A stretch of 64,000 nucleotides of DNA. Origin: Pantoea brenneri (GTDB lineage: Bacteria; Pseudomonadota; Gammaproteobacteria; Enterobacterales; Enterobacteriaceae). Each line of letters opens with the position of its first letter. Positions within the stretch are counted from its first letter, which is position 1. Below are positions 1 to 10,293 of the stretch, piece after piece. Made by a program: the position numbers and the translations under genes. The notes below the pieces were generated by a model. The model worked only from the letters and a program-made list of their open reading frames with translations. It ran no database searches and was not told where the DNA came from. The stretch spans positions 1 through 64,000 of the forward strand of contig MIEI01000010.1 in the NCBI GenBank assembly GCA_002095305.1, read 5' to 3'.

Positions 1-217
1 CCCTGGGCAGGCTTCAGGGAGCATACACCTTTCGCAAAGACGCAAAACCGCTATCCCTGGCAGGCTCAGCACGGGCCATCCCTGGCCCGCGATGCTTTGC
101 TACAGGCATATGCTCCCTTCGCTTCACGTTCGACAACCGCATCCGGTTTCAGGAAGGTCGCTACAGACAAACCCTGGGCAGAAAGAATCTGGCAGCAATA
201 GATAAGTTCAACACGCT

Positions 218-395
218 GGGAACCGGGTCAGAAGAGGAAAGCGTCCCGCCGCCCGGATATAAACGCCGGGAGCGTTTTTGAACAACGCAAAGCGTTGGCC
301 CGGCTACGGGCGCGCCTCAGGGATGAGGTGCGTAATCGCGCGGGCCGAGCGGCCAGGGATTGGCTTAAGCGACTTTCCGATCTGACCCGGTTCCC
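218..395. repeat. Inverted repeat, 15-bp perfect arms
   Basis: The 15-base arm GGGAACCGGGTCAGA at 218-232 is exactly complementary to 381-395. Pairing continues inward with GGAAAG near 236-241 against CTTTCC at 373-378 after a small offset. The 148-base interior contains several smaller hairpins, so the whole could fold as a branched structure or be a small mobile unit with terminal repeats. No flanking target duplication was recognised. Confidence 0.6.
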
Positions 396-439
396 TGCGC
401 AGGCACAGTATCAAAACGGATTCCCTGCCCAGGCACAGT
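391..439. repeat. Tandem direct repeat, period 30
   Basis: Bases 391-409 and 421-439 match at 18 of 19 positions (TTCCCTGCGCAGGCACAGT versus TTCCCTGCCCAGGCACAGT). The first copy contains the perfect palindrome CCTGCGCAGG. The repeat abuts the right arm of the 218-395 inverted repeat and lies about 65 bases beyond the yhfA stop codon. Confidence 0.6.
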
Positions 440-504
440 CTTAAAGCAACCTGCATCAGATACTGGAAGTGAAGTTAGCAGGTCTGCAATGACCCTTGCG
501 GCTA

Positions 505-909
505 CTACAGTTCGATCACTTCATAGCTGTGGGTGATGGTAACCCCTTTACCCAGCATGATGGCGACCGAGCAATATTTTTCAGCAGAAAGATCCACCGC
601 GCGTGAGACCGCCTTATCCTGTAGCGCTTTGCCGCTCACGATAAAGTGCAGGTTGATGTGCGTAAAGATTCGCGGCGCCTCTTCACGACGTTCTGAGGTC
701 AGTTTTACTTCACAATCAGCCACATCGTTGCGACCTTTTTGCAGAATTGAAACGACGTCGATGGCGCTGCATCCGCCCGCCGCCATCAGCACCATCTCCA
801 TTGGGCTGGGCGCTTTATCACCCGAATTGCCATCCATTAATACCTGATGTCCGGATGACGACTCACCGAGGAATGTCAGCCCTTCTACCCATTTCACTCT
901 TGCCTGCAT
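505..909 (-). CDS. yhfA: OsmC family protein YhfA
   Basis: 134-residue OsmC/Ohr-superfamily protein, close to E. coli YhfA over its whole length. Members are small alpha/beta dimers; the classical ones reduce organic peroxides through two cysteines, but the role of YhfA itself is not established. The segment GGCSAIDVVSIL near residues 48-59 carries the conserved family cysteine, and a second cysteine lies in EKYCSVA. I start at MQARVKW, the start of the E. coli protein, preceded by GGAGCG. An in-frame extension to 1023 has no family similarity and no ribosome site. It is divergent from crp across about 300 bases, as in E. coli. Confidence 0.93.
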   Translation of the reverse strand: MQARVKWVEGLTFLGESSSGHQVLMDGNSGDKAPSPMEMVLMAAGGCSAIDVVSILQKGRNDVADCEVKLTSERREEAPRIFTHINLHFIVSGKALQDKAVSRAVDLSAEKYCSVAIMLGKGVTITHSYEVIEL

Positions 910-1210
910 GATTTTCGCTCCAGAATATGCGGTTTTGCCGTCAGAGTACGCTTTCGCCTGGTAAACAGCAATCCAGAGAAATCCGCCGTTAGCTGAAGCG
1001 AGACAACAGAAGACAGTCGGCAAAAGCTGTGCTACAAACAGTGCTGAAAATATTTTTCGTCACCCGATGGCGAAGCGGGAAGAATGATGCGCACTGCGCC
1101 GAATGCAGCCCGAATAATTTCCTGTAAGGGAAACGCTTGAAGCTTTCATCGCCTGACAGGGAAACTGCCCCCTGTATTTTGGGCACGATTACAACAGAGG
1201 ATAATAGCGA
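910..1210. promoter_or_regulatory. yhfA/crp divergent control region
   Basis: 301 bases without a credible gene between the divergent yhfA and crp starts. In E. coli the corresponding region carries the autoregulated crp promoter and a divergent transcript. I could not pick out a convincing CRP half-site pair here, so only the location supports the call. Confidence 0.5.
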
Positions 1211-1843
1211 ATGGTTCTCGGCAAACCGCAAACAGACCCTACACTCGAATGGTTCCTGTCCCATTGCCATATTCACAAGTATCCATCCAAAAGTACGCTG
1301 ATTCACCAAGGTGAAAAAGCTGAAACGCTTTACTACATCGTGAAAGGTTCCGTTGCGGTTCTGATCAAAGATGAAGAAGGCAAAGAGATGATTCTTTCTT
1401 ACCTGAATCAGGGCGATTTCATTGGCGAGCTTGGCCTGTTCGAAGAAGGTCAGGAGCGCAGCGCCTGGGTACGTGCCAAAACCGCGTGCGAAGTGGCGGA
1501 GATTTCTTACAAGAAATTCCGTCAGCTGATCCAGGTTAACCCGGATATCCTGATGCGACTGTCGTCGCAGATGGCGCGTCGCCTGCAGGTTACGTCAGAA
1601 AAAGTGGGTAACCTCGCTTTCCTCGACGTGACCGGACGCATTGCTCAGACCCTGCTTAACCTGGCGAAGCAGCCAGACGCCATGACGCATCCCGACGGCA
1701 TGCAAATTAAAATTACTCGTCAGGAAATTGGCCAAATCGTTGGTTGTTCACGTGAAACCGTGGGCCGTATTTTGAAGATGCTGGAAGATCAGAACCTGAT
1801 CTCTGCACACGGCAAAACCATCGTCGTTTACGGCACCCGCTAA
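1211..1843 (+). CDS. crp: cAMP receptor protein CRP
   Basis: 210 residues, essentially identical to E. coli CRP. It is a global regulator that binds cAMP and then TGTGA-N6-TCACA sites to activate catabolic promoters. The N-terminal cyclic-nucleotide domain shows GELGLFEEG (72-80) and RSAW (83-86), which form the cAMP phosphate pocket. The C-terminal helix-turn-helix lies near 169-190, with RETVGR (181-186) supplying the base-reading residues. Plausible targets inside the window are ppiA/tsgA, glpD, pckA and the maltodextrin genes. The start is the family start. A terminator-like hairpin follows before yhfK. Confidence 0.98.
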   Translation: MVLGKPQTDPTLEWFLSHCHIHKYPSKSTLIHQGEKAETLYYIVKGSVAVLIKDEEGKEMILSYLNQGDFIGELGLFEEGQERSAWVRAKTACEVAEISYKKFRQLIQVNPDILMRLSSQMARRLQVTSEKVGNLAFLDVTGRIAQTLLNLAKQPDAMTHPDGMQIKITRQEIGQIVGCSRETVGRILKMLEDQNLISAHGKTIVVYGTR

Positions 1844-1855
1844 TTCCTGTCACCC

Positions 1856-1890
1856 ACGGCGTGATGGCAACATCGCGCCGTTATTGTTTG
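1856..1890 (+). terminator. Terminator-like hairpin after crp
   Basis: ACGGCG-GATG pairs with CATC-CGCCGT (1856-1881) around a GCAA loop with single unpaired bases. It is followed by the T-rich TATTGTTTGT. It ends crp just before the yhfK start. Confidence 0.6.
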
Positions 1891-1900
1891 TGTTGGGCCG

Positions 1901-3976
1901 ATGTGGCGTCGAATTATTTACCATCCTGAAGTCAACTACGCCTTGCGGCAAACCCTGGTGCTCTGTCTGCCAGTGGCGCTGGGCTGGCTGGCTGGCGACC
2001 TGCAAAAAGGTCTGCTGTTCTCGTTAGTTCCCGCCTGTTGCAATATCGCCGGTCTGGATACCCCGCATAAACGCTTCTTCAAACGCCTGATTGTCGGCGG
2101 CAGCCTGTTTGCGCTCGGCAGCTTTCTGATTCAGTGGCTGACGCAGCACGCCATTCCGCTGCCGCTGATTCTGTTCGCCTTGCCGTTGCTGCTGGGGGTC
2201 ACCGGCGAAATCAGCCCGCTGCACGGCCGTCTGCTGCCCGGCACCCTGATCGCCGCCATCTTCACGCTGAGCCTGATTGGCCGTATGCCGATCTATGTGC
2301 CGCCGCTGCTCTATATCGGCGGCACGCTATGGTATGGGCTGTTTAACTGGTTCTGGTTCTGGCTGTGGAAAGAGCAGCCGATGCGTGAAAGCCTGAGCCT
2401 GATCTACCGTGAGCTGGCCAACTATTGCGACGCCAAATATACCCTGCTGACTCAGCTGACCGATCCGGAAAAGGCTCTGCCGCCGCTGCTGGCGCGTCAG
2501 CAAAAAGTGGTCGATATGATCACCACCTGTTACCAGCAGATGCACATGCTTTCCGCCAGCCGGGATCATAGCCATAAGCGGCTGACCCGCGCCTTTCAGG
2601 TGGCGCTGGACCTGCAGGAGCACATCTCGGTCAGCCTGCATCAGCCGGAAGAGGTGCAGAAACTGGTGGAGCAGAGCCATGCCGAAGCGGTGATCCGCTG
2701 GAACGCCCAGACTATTTCGGCCCGCTTACGGGTGCTGGCGGATAACATTCTCTATCACCAGTTGCCGGATCGTTTTGGCATGGAGAAGCAGCTCAGCGCG
2801 CTGGAAAAAATCGCCCGCCAGCATCCTGACAATCCGGTGGGAAATTTCTGTCTCTACCACTTCAATCGGATTGCGCGGGTGCTGCGCACCCAAAAACCGC
2901 TCTATCAACGTGACCTGATGGCCGATCGTCAGCGCCGTCTGCCGCTTCTGCCGGCGCTGCGCAGCTATCTGTCCTGGCGTTCGTCGGCACTGCGCACTGC
3001 CGGGCGCTTTGCGGTGATGCTGATGCTGGGCAGCGCACTGGCGCTGTTTTTCAACATCCCTAAACCGTACTGGATTCTGATGACCATTATGTTCGTCAGC
3101 CAGAACGGCTACAGCGCCACCCGCGTTCGCATCCAGCACCGGGCGCTGGGCACCTTTGCCGGCCTGGTGATTGCGGCTGCTACCTTACGCCTGGCGGTGC
3201 CGGAGTCGCTGGTGCTGCTGATCATGCTGGTGATCACCTTTATCAGCTACCGGTTTACCCGCCAGTTTTACGGCTGGTCGATGATCGGCTTTACGGTGAC
3301 GGCGGTTTACTCGCTGCAGTTGCTGTCGCTGAATGGGGCGCAGTTCCTGCTGCCGCGCCTGATGGATACGCTGATGGGGTGCCTGATCGCCTTTGGCGGA
3401 ATGTTGTGGCTGTGGCCGCAGTGGCAGAGTGGCTTATTGCGGCAAAACGCCCATGACGCGCTGGAAACCTATCAGGATGCGCTACGGCTGCTGCTGGGGG
3501 CGGAACAGTCACCGGAGAAACTGGCGTATCAGCGGGTACGGGTCAATCAGGCTCACAATGCGCTGTTTAACTCCCTGAACCAGGCGATGCAGGAACCGGC
3601 TTTTAACGCTCAGTACCTCAAGGATATGCGTCTGTGGGTCACCCACAGCCAGTTTATTGTTGAGCACATCAATGCAATGACGATTCTGGCGCGTGAACAC
3701 ACCATGCTGACCGCCACGTTAGCTGAGCGTTATCTGCAGTCCTGCGAAATTGCGCTGCAACGTTGTCAGCAGCGACTGGAATATGATGGTGCCAGTTCGC
3801 AGGTTAACCTGCTGGATGAGCTGGAAAACATTAATGAAGGGCCGGTCACGGTGGTGGAACAGCATGTACGCCGCATTCTGGATCATCTGAGCGTGATGCA
3901 CACCATTTCATCTCTGGCGTGGAGCCAGCGACCGCAACATGGCCGCTGGCTGAGCAGACGGTTACGCAAAAACTAA
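1901..3976 (+). CDS. yhfK: FUSC-family inner membrane protein YhfK
   Basis: 691 residues, collinear with E. coli YhfK (about 700). It has two hydrophobic blocks, near residues 13-150 and 365-500. Each block is followed by a long soluble helical region, the arrangement of the FUSC/aromatic-acid-exporter-like family. Blocks shared with E. coli include LVLCLPVA, GLDTPHKRFFKRLI and LWYGLFNWFWFW. A transport role is inferred from family; the substrate is unknown. The start lies 57 bases after the crp stop, beyond a hairpin, so it may have its own weak promoter or rely on read-through. Its stop is separated from the convergent argD stop by one base. Confidence 0.9.
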   Translation: MWRRIIYHPEVNYALRQTLVLCLPVALGWLAGDLQKGLLFSLVPACCNIAGLDTPHKRFFKRLIVGGSLFALGSFLIQWLTQHAIPLPLILFALPLLLGVTGEISPLHGRLLPGTLIAAIFTLSLIGRMPIYVPPLLYIGGTLWYGLFNWFWFWLWKEQPMRESLSLIYRELANYCDAKYTLLTQLTDPEKALPPLLARQQKVVDMITTCYQQMHMLSASRDHSHKRLTRAFQVALDLQEHISVSLHQPEEVQKLVEQSHAEAVIRWNAQTISARLRVLADNILYHQLPDRFGMEKQLSALEKIARQHPDNPVGNFCLYHFNRIARVLRTQKPLYQRDLMADRQRRLPLLPALRSYLSWRSSALRTAGRFAVMLMLGSALALFFNIPKPYWILMTIMFVSQNGYSATRVRIQHRALGTFAGLVIAAATLRLAVPESLVLLIMLVITFISYRFTRQFYGWSMIGFTVTAVYSLQLLSLNGAQFLLPRLMDTLMGCLIAFGGMLWLWPQWQSGLLRQNAHDALETYQDALRLLLGAEQSPEKLAYQRVRVNQAHNALFNSLNQAMQEPAFNAQYLKDMRLWVTHSQFIVEHINAMTILAREHTMLTATLAERYLQSCEIALQRCQQRLEYDGASSQVNLLDELENINEGPVTVVEQHVRRILDHLSVMHTISSLAWSQRPQHGRWLSRRLRKN

Positions 3977-3977
3977 A

Positions 3978-5243
<1,266 letters not shown>

Positions 5244-5279
5244 TCACAAAATATGCATAAAAAATCACTCAAAGGCAAA

Positions 5280-5855
5280 CTATTGCGACAGGAAATTGCG
5301 CAGCAGCTGGTGTCCCTGCTCGCTGAGAATGCTTTCAGGATGGAATTGCACCCCTTCCAGTGCCAGGGTTTTATGGCGGATGCCCATGATCTCGTCGGGC
5401 TGTCCGTCACGCAGGCTCCAGGCGGTGACCTCAAAGACGTCAGGCAGCGTATCGCGTTTTACGATCAATGAATGGTAACGGGTAACGGTGAGGGGATTAT
5501 TCAACTGGCGGAACACGCCGCTGTTGCTGTGCTGAATCAGCGAGGTTTTACCGTGCATCACCTGACGGGCGCGCACGACCTCGCCGCCCCAGGCCTGCGC
5601 AATCGCCTGATGTCCGAGGCAAACGCCCAGCACCGGCAGGCGTCCGGCAAAATGGCGAATCGCCGCCAGTGAAATGCCGGATTCGTTGGGGGTACAGGGT
5701 CCCGGGGAAATCACCAGATGGGTCAGCGGCAGCGCATCCATCTGCTGCAGGGTGATGGCATCGTTGCGCACCACCCGAACCTGCGCGCCCAGCTCGCAGA
5801 AATATTGATAGAGATTCCAGCTAAAGGAGTCGTAGTTGTCGATCAGCAGCAGCAT
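5280..5855 (-). CDS. pabA: Aminodeoxychorismate synthase glutaminase subunit
   Basis: 191-residue class I glutamine amidotransferase. It supplies ammonia to PabB, which turns chorismate into 4-amino-4-deoxychorismate on the folate pathway. The catalytic triad is visible: Cys79 in GVCLGHQ, and His172 with Glu174 in FHPES. The oxyanion segment SPGPCTP lies at 50-56. Its length is close to the E. coli protein (187). PabA resembles TrpG. I prefer PabA because it lies in the fic-pabA-argD order of enterics and no trp genes are nearby. Confidence 0.94.
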   Translation of the reverse strand: MLLLIDNYDSFSWNLYQYFCELGAQVRVVRNDAITLQQMDALPLTHLVISPGPCTPNESGISLAAIRHFAGRLPVLGVCLGHQAIAQAWGGEVVRARQVMHGKTSLIQHSNSGVFRQLNNPLTVTRYHSLIVKRDTLPDVFEVTAWSLRDGQPDEIMGIRHKTLALEGVQFHPESILSEQGHQLLRNFLSQ

Positions 5856-5896
5856 GACTAATCCAGAGTGGTTACCAGCGCCGCTATTCTACGCGG

Positions 5897-6490
5897 TTAC
5901 GCCGGCTCGCTCACCACTTTCGCAAAAACCTGCTCCAGCAGCTGCAGGTCGCCTGCAACGCCTGCCTGATTCGCCACTCGCCAGCTTTCGGCATCGATCG
6001 CCTCCCACGCCAGCAGATAACCGGCATGCAGCGCCAGCTGCTCGAAAAAGATGCGTTGCGCGCGGCCATTTCCTTCACGGAAAGGATGCAGCACGTTGAT
6101 TTCGCAGTAGTAGTGGGCAATACGCTGTACAAAGGCGTCACGCGGCAGGTCGGCGAGGCCATTTTCCTCTTCCAGCGCCGCCATCAGGGCATTCCCCTCT
6201 TTTTCGATATATTCGAAATGGCAGAACGGCGTCTCATCGCGCCAGATATCGATGGTACGCAACTCACCGGCCCAGCTGTAAACATCCTGGAACAGCGTAC
6301 GGTGGATCAGCTGCAGCCACGGCAAGCCGGCATTACGCGGCCCTAACTCCAGCGTCGCCAGGCGGGCAGCACTGAAGCTCAGCTCTGCTTTACGCAGCTG
6401 TGCCGCGTCATGAATATCGAGCAGATTCTTCAGCACGTTGTCGTTGTGCCACAGGTAGGGATCCTGGCTGACCGCGATATTAGAGACCAT
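5897..6490 (-). CDS. fic: Fic domain AMP transferase
   Basis: 197-residue Fic protein. Fic enzymes transfer AMP from ATP to hydroxyl side chains of target proteins. The active motif HPFREGNGRAQR (135-146) is complete, with catalytic His135 and the phosphate-binding GNGR. The upstream gene encodes a YhfG-type small partner and overlaps it by 11 bases, the usual antitoxin-first arrangement. No inhibitory helix is obvious in the protein itself, consistent with inhibition by the partner (class I Fic). The target is unknown. Confidence 0.93.
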   Translation of the reverse strand: MVSNIAVSQDPYLWHNDNVLKNLLDIHDAAQLRKAELSFSAARLATLELGPRNAGLPWLQLIHRTLFQDVYSWAGELRTIDIWRDETPFCHFEYIEKEGNALMAALEEENGLADLPRDAFVQRIAHYYCEINVLHPFREGNGRAQRIFFEQLALHAGYLLAWEAIDAESWRVANQAGVAGDLQLLEQVFAKVVSEPA

Positions 6491-6650
6491 ATTGCCTCCT
6501 CAGCGAAGCCAGACGTGCCGCCGCCTCGTCGCCTTTTACCGCGGGTTCATTGTGGCTGAAGCCTTCCAGCCGACAGCTAGCCTGATAGCTGGCGCTGCGC
6601 CGCTGTTGCCACAATGTGGCCTTTTGTTTCTCGGTGAGTTTGTTCGCCAT
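6480..6650 (-). CDS. yhfG: Fic-partner antitoxin YhfG
   Basis: 56-residue protein read directly from the minus strand. It begins MANKLTEKQKATLWQQRR and ends LASLRRQYGL, resembling E. coli YhfG, whose N-terminus also reads KLTDKQKSRLWELQR. A strong AGGAGG lies four bases before the ATG. Its stop codon overlaps the fic start region by 11 bases, which implies translational coupling. In related pairs the small protein holds an inhibitory helix against the Fic ATP site. I infer that role here; the (S/T)xxxE(G/N) inhibitory motif is not obvious. Confidence 0.85.
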   Translation of the reverse strand: MANKLTEKQKATLWQQRRSASYQASCRLEGFSHNEPAVKGDEAAARLASLRRQYGL

Positions 6651-6748
6651 GCCGCCTCCTGCTCAGGTTTTGCCCTAAGTATAAGAGCATTTTCTGGCTT
6701 TGCCGGATGCGGGAAAGCGCCGCCATCGACAGATGGCGGCATGAAGCA

Positions 6749-7321
6749 TTAAGGCAGAACTTTAGCGGAGAGGATAACTACCGGTTTAGACGGGACATTC
6801 TGGTAAGGACCGACATCTTTGGTCGGTACCTGAGAAATTTTTTCAGCCACATCCTGACCTTTCACAATCTTACCGAATACCGCATAGCCAAAATCACGCT
6901 GGCCATGGTCGAGGAAGGCGTTATCGGCCACGTTGAGGAAGAACTGGCTGGTGGCGCTGTCTTTATCGGCGGTACGGGCCATTGAGATGGTGCCGCGCAG
7001 GTTACGCAGGCCGTTATCCGCCTCATTTTTGATCGGCGCATTGGTCTGCTTCTGCTGCATGTCGGTGGTAAAGCCGCCGCCCTGCACCATAAAGCCTGGG
7101 ATCACGCGATGAAAAATGGTGTTGTTGTAGAAGCCACTGTTGACGTAATCAACAAAGTTTTTCACCGAGACCGGCGCTTTTTGGTCATTCAGTTCGAGTT
7201 CGATATTGCCGGCGGAGGTGGTGAGCAGAACATGGGTATCGCCTTTTGCGGCCAGGGCCGAGGCAGAAACAGATGAGAGCGCTAACAGGGTAATTGCCGC
7301 TGTTAAAGTACGTTTAAACAT
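6749..7321 (-). CDS. ppiA: Periplasmic peptidyl-prolyl isomerase A (cyclophilin)
   Basis: 190-residue secreted cyclophilin that isomerises Xaa-Pro bonds during folding of exported proteins. A signal peptide covers residues 1-24, with cleavage predicted after SALA. The cyclophilin core shows [15 protein letters not shown] and [11 protein letters not shown] start at MFKRTLTAA, behind AAGGAA; the in-frame upstream ATG would spoil the signal peptide. It diverges from tsgA over 260 bases that carry a CRP-like site. In E. coli ppiA expression is reported to respond to cAMP-CRP. Confidence 0.95.
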   Translation of the reverse strand: MFKRTLTAAITLLALSSVSASALAAKGDTHVLLTTSAGNIELELNDQKAPVSVKNFVDYVNSGFYNNTIFHRVIPGFMVQGGGFTTDMQQKQTNAPIKNEADNGLRNLRGTISMARTADKDSATSQFFLNVADNAFLDHGQRDFGYAVFGKIVKGQDVAEKISQVPTKDVGPYQNVPSKPVVILSAKVLP

Positions 7322-7453
7322 GAAAGATTCCTTACCTTGGAGAGCTAGCTCAAAAACGTGATTGATTGTAAAGAGCATGTAATACAAGAGCCAGCGTTTT
7401 ACCTATATTTACGCTGCGGCTTAAAAAGCGCGAGCAATCGATAAAACCCGGCA

Positions 7454-7477
7454 AATGCGTGATTAAAATCACACAAC
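7454..7477. promoter_or_regulatory. Probable CRP site between ppiA and tsgA
   Basis: CGTGA-TTAAAA-TCACA at 7458-7473 matches the TGTGA-N6-TCACA consensus at nine of ten core positions. It lies 137 bases before the ppiA start and 109 before tsgA. A further GATCACA half-site lies near 7520. The site is visible; binding is inferred. Confidence 0.6.
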
Positions 7478-7581
7478 ACATGAAATGTAGATCTCCAGTT
7501 TCACTGGTTGTTTATTAAGATCACAGTTCCGTTTACACTTTCTGACACTTTTTGCCACCGGTTTCCTAACAGGTTCAGAAC

Positions 7582-8760
7582 ATGACAAACCGTAATCGTA
7601 TCGGCCTTACCTGGATAAGCTTCTTTTCGTATGCGCTTACCGGCGCATTGGTAATCGTTACCGGCATGGTAATGGGCGATATCGCGAAAGATTTCCAGAT
7701 CCCCATCTCCAGCATGAGTAACACCTTCACCTTCCTGAACAGCGGGATCCTGGCCGCCGTTTTCCTCAATGCCTGGCTGATGGTGATCGTGCCACTCAAG
7801 CGCCAGCTGATTTTCGGTTTCGTCCTGATGGTGCTGGCGATCATTGGCTTAATGACCAGCCGCGATCTCAGCATCTTCTCGCTCTGCATGTTCGTGCTGG
7901 GTGTGGTCAGCGGCATTACCATGTCGATCGGGACGTTCCTGATTACCCACATGTATGAAGGTCGCCAGCGCGGATCACGTCTGCTGTTTACCGACTCCTT
8001 CTTCAGCATGGCGGGCACGCTGTTCCCGGTGCTGGCAGGTATCCTGCTGGCACGTCAACTGCCATGGTACTGGGTTTATGTCTGCATCGGCTTCATCTAT
8101 GTGGCGATTTTCATCATGACGCTGTTTGTCGAGTTCCCGGTACTGCGCAAGCCGGAAAACAGCCCGACAGTTGAAAAGGAAAAATGGGGCGTTGGCGTGC
8201 TGCTGCTCGCGGTTGCCGCCCTGTGCTACATCCTCGGTCAGCTCGGTTTTATCTCGTGGGTACCGGAATACGCCACCAAAGTGATGGGCATGAATATCGA
8301 TAATGCCGGACAGCTGGTTGGCAGCTTCTGGACCGCCTATATGGTCGGAATGTGGGCGTTCAGCTTCCTGCTGCGCTTCTTCGATCTGCAACGTATCCTG
8401 ATGGTGCTGGCTGGCCTGGCGACGCTGCTGATGTACTGGTTCGTCAGCAGCCAGGATGCCGGCATGCTGAAGTGGATCATCATGGTTCTGGGCTTTAGCT
8501 CCAGCGCGATTTACACCACCATCATCACGCTCGGCTCGCTGCAAACCAAAGTAGCTTCACCAAAACTGGTGAACTTCATTCTGACCTGCGGCACCGTCGG
8601 CACCATGCTGACCTTTGTGGTTACCGCGCCTATCGTCGAGAAGAGCGGCGTGCACACCGCGCTGGTCACCGCTAACGGTCTGTATGCGGTGGTGTTTGTC
8701 ATGTGTGTCCTGCTGGGACTGGTGACCAAACATCGTTCGCACGGTCACGTCACCCATTAA
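7582..8760 (+). CDS. tsgA: MFS transporter TsgA
   Basis: 392-residue major facilitator with about 12 hydrophobic segments, collinear with enteric TsgA. The name comes from a tellurite/selenite-responsive locus in Salmonella; the substrate is not known. Recognisable stretches are [12 protein letters not shown] near 45-57 and [22 protein letters not shown] near 112-133, the latter including the charged loop after helix 4. E. coli has tsgA directly before nirB; here codA separates them. A clear terminator follows. Confidence 0.92.
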   Translation: MTNRNRIGLTWISFFSYALTGALVIVTGMVMGDIAKDFQIPISSMSNTFTFLNSGILAAVFLNAWLMVIVPLKRQLIFGFVLMVLAIIGLMTSRDLSIFSLCMFVLGVVSGITMSIGTFLITHMYEGRQRGSRLLFTDSFFSMAGTLFPVLAGILLARQLPWYWVYVCIGFIYVAIFIMTLFVEFPVLRKPENSPTVEKEKWGVGVLLLAVAALCYILGQLGFISWVPEYATKVMGMNIDNAGQLVGSFWTAYMVGMWAFSFLLRFFDLQRILMVLAGLATLLMYWFVSSQDAGMLKWIIMVLGFSSSAIYTTIITLGSLQTKVASPKLVNFILTCGTVGTMLTFVVTAPIVEKSGVHTALVTANGLYAVVFVMCVLLGLVTKHRSHGHVTH

Positions 8761-8767
8761 TCTCGCC

Positions 8768-8789
8768 GGGCGGCGATCCTTCGCCGCCC
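8768..8789. terminator. Hairpin between tsgA and codA
   Basis: A 9-bp perfect stem, GGGCGGCGA/TCGCCGCCC, with loop TCCT lies between the convergent stops of tsgA and codA. It is followed on the + strand by TGCTTGT, so the U-tract is weak. It probably serves tsgA. Confidence 0.65.
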
Positions 8790-8795
8790 TGCTTG

Positions 8796-10073
8796 TCAGC
8801 GCCGGAAGTCGACGCGCTCCTGCTCCCGCCAGTAAATCTCACTCTCAGCCGGTCTGGTTGCCGCAATCACTTCACCGCGACGCAGTGAATAGCGCACCGG
8901 AACCTGTCTTCTTACCGCATCAAAGCCGCTCTCGGCAGGCAGAATGATCAGGCTGGCCTCGTGGCCGCTCTGAATACCGTAGCCGGAAAGCTGCAGAGTT
9001 CTGGCACTGTTATGGGTAATCAGATCTAAGCCGGCATCAATCTGTTCGTAACCCATCAACTGGCAGACGTGCAATCCCATATGCAGCACCTGCAGCATGT
9101 TCGCGGTGCCCAGCGGATACCAGGGATCAAACACATCATCGTGCCCGAAGCAGACGTTAATCTCCGCCTCCAGCATCTCTTTCACCCGCGTAATGCCGCG
9201 CCGCTTAGGATAGTGGTCGAAACGGCCCTGCAGATGAATGTTAACCAGCGGATTAGCGACAAAATTAATGCCTGACAGTTTTAACAGACGGAACAGCCGC
9301 GAGGTGTAGGCACCGTTATAAGAGTGCATAGCGGTAGTGTGGCTGGCGGTGACCCGCGCGCCGTTACCGTCACGATGCGCCAGCGCCGCCACGGTTTCGA
9401 CAAAGCGCGACTGCTCATCGTCAATTTCATCGCAGTGCACATCAATCAGCTTGTCGTAGCGGTTGGCCAGCGCAAAAGTTTTGTGCAGTGACTCAACGCC
9501 ATATTCGCGGGTGAATTCGTAATGCGGAATCGCCCCGACGACATCTGCGCCGAGCCGCAATGCTTCTTCCAGCAACGCTTCACCATTGGGATAAGAGAGA
9601 ATGCCCTCCTGCGGAAAAGCGACAATCTGCAGGGTTATCCACGGTGCCACCTCTTCTTTCAGCTCCAGCATCGCTTTTAACGCGGTCAGGCTGGGGTCGG
9701 AGACGTCGACATGGGTACGGACAAACTGAATGCCGTTGGCGATCTGCCATTTCAGCGTCTGTAATGCCCGCTGCTTCACGTCCTGATGACTGAGCAGCGC
9801 CTTGCGCTCAGCCCAGCGCTCAATGCCTTCAAATAGCGTACCGGACTGATTCCAGGTCGGTTCACCGGCAGTCTGGGTGGTATCAAGATGAATATGCGGT
9901 TCAATGAACGGCGCACTGGCGAGGCCGCCCTCACCGTCCAGCGATGCCTCCACCGGCGTCGCCTGCTGCGGCTGGGGAGTGATACGGGCAATGTGACCGT
10001 CGGCAATTTCAATCTGCCATAAGCCCTCTCGCCAGGGTAAACGCACGTTATTAATCCACTTAAGTGAAGCCAT
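8796..10073 (-). CDS. codA: Cytosine deaminase
   Basis: 425-residue amidohydrolase that converts cytosine to uracil and ammonia, in pyrimidine salvage. The metal ligands are all present: His60 and His62 in EPHIHLD, His213 in DVHCDE, and Asp312 in GHDD. Catalytic Glu216 is also visible. The match to E. coli CodA is high over the whole length. No codB permease gene lies upstream; the next gene is the divergent nirB. Cytosine uptake must therefore come from elsewhere. E. coli has codBA at another locus, so placement between tsgA and nirB is a lineage difference. Confidence 0.95.
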   Translation of the reverse strand: MASLKWINNVRLPWREGLWQIEIADGHIARITPQPQQATPVEASLDGEGGLASAPFIEPHIHLDTTQTAGEPTWNQSGTLFEGIERWAERKALLSHQDVKQRALQTLKWQIANGIQFVRTHVDVSDPSLTALKAMLELKEEVAPWITLQIVAFPQEGILSYPNGEALLEEALRLGADVVGAIPHYEFTREYGVESLHKTFALANRYDKLIDVHCDEIDDEQSRFVETVAALAHRDGNGARVTASHTTAMHSYNGAYTSRLFRLLKLSGINFVANPLVNIHLQGRFDHYPKRRGITRVKEMLEAEINVCFGHDDVFDPWYPLGTANMLQVLHMGLHVCQLMGYEQIDAGLDLITHNSARTLQLSGYGIQSGHEASLIILPAESGFDAVRRQVPVRYSLRRGEVIAATRPAESEIYWREQERVDFRR

Positions 10074-10193
10074 TAGCCGCTCCTTTTCCGGTTAACCGTC
10101 TGCGGTTAAAACTAGCACGATTCACCGCGTCGCGGACAACGCCCTTAACCCCTTTACAGGCTTGCCGGATAAAGTTAATTCAAATCAACCACC

Positions 10194-10209
10194 TACCTCT
10201 AAATAGGTA
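10194..10209 (+). promoter_or_regulatory. NarL/NarP 7-2-7 site of nirB
   Basis: TACCTCT-AA-ATAGGTA has two NarL heptamers facing each other across two bases, both fitting the TACYYMT consensus. Its centre is 28 bases upstream of the FNR site centre. That equals the separation of the -69.5 and -41.5 sites of the E. coli nirB promoter (established knowledge). Confidence 0.85.
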
Positions 10210-10222
10210 TATGAAGGAGCGG

Positions 10223-10236
10223 TTGATGTATATCAA
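10223..10236 (+). promoter_or_regulatory. FNR site of the nirB promoter
   Basis: TTGATGTATATCAA is a perfect FNR inverted repeat (TTGAT-N4-ATCAA). If it sits at -41.5, transcription starts near 10271 with TATTGT (10258-10263) as the -10 element. That leaves a leader of about 23 bases before the nirB ATG at 10294 and rules out earlier in-frame starts. Confidence 0.88.
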
Positions 10237-10293
10237 TGAGCGCCAGAAATGGCGCGCTATTGTAGCCGCAGATATCGTAAATTTGAGGCAAAA

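Larger units (their letters stand above)
1..445. repeat. Hairpin-rich mosaic intergenic repeat
   Basis: No coding region is credible from 1 to 504. The segment is instead dense in short stem-loops whose loops repeatedly contain GGGA, or TCCC in the opposite orientation. Examples are a 7-bp stem at 72-89 (loop TCCC), a 6-bp stem at 261-277 (loop CGGGA), a 9-bp stem with one G-U pair at 311-332 (loop GGGA) and a short stem at 352-364 (loop GGGAT). A 12/14 inverted repeat joins 17-30 with 104-117. The 10-mer CCTGGGCAGG at 2-11 recurs inverted at 424-433, and nine of its bases recur directly at 173-181. This is where E. coli carries prkB. I infer a dispersed intergenic repeat family, but copies elsewhere cannot be tested from this window. 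Confidence 0.55.

Noticed and set aside
1-445. CRISPR array or tandem spacer-repeat structure at the left edge
   Set aside because: The repeats are inverted, short and unevenly spaced, with only one 30-base tandem pair and no regular spacers.
989-1309. A 106-codon minus-strand frame across the crp start
   Set aside because: It overlaps the conserved crp N-terminus and the promoter region, with no family resemblance.
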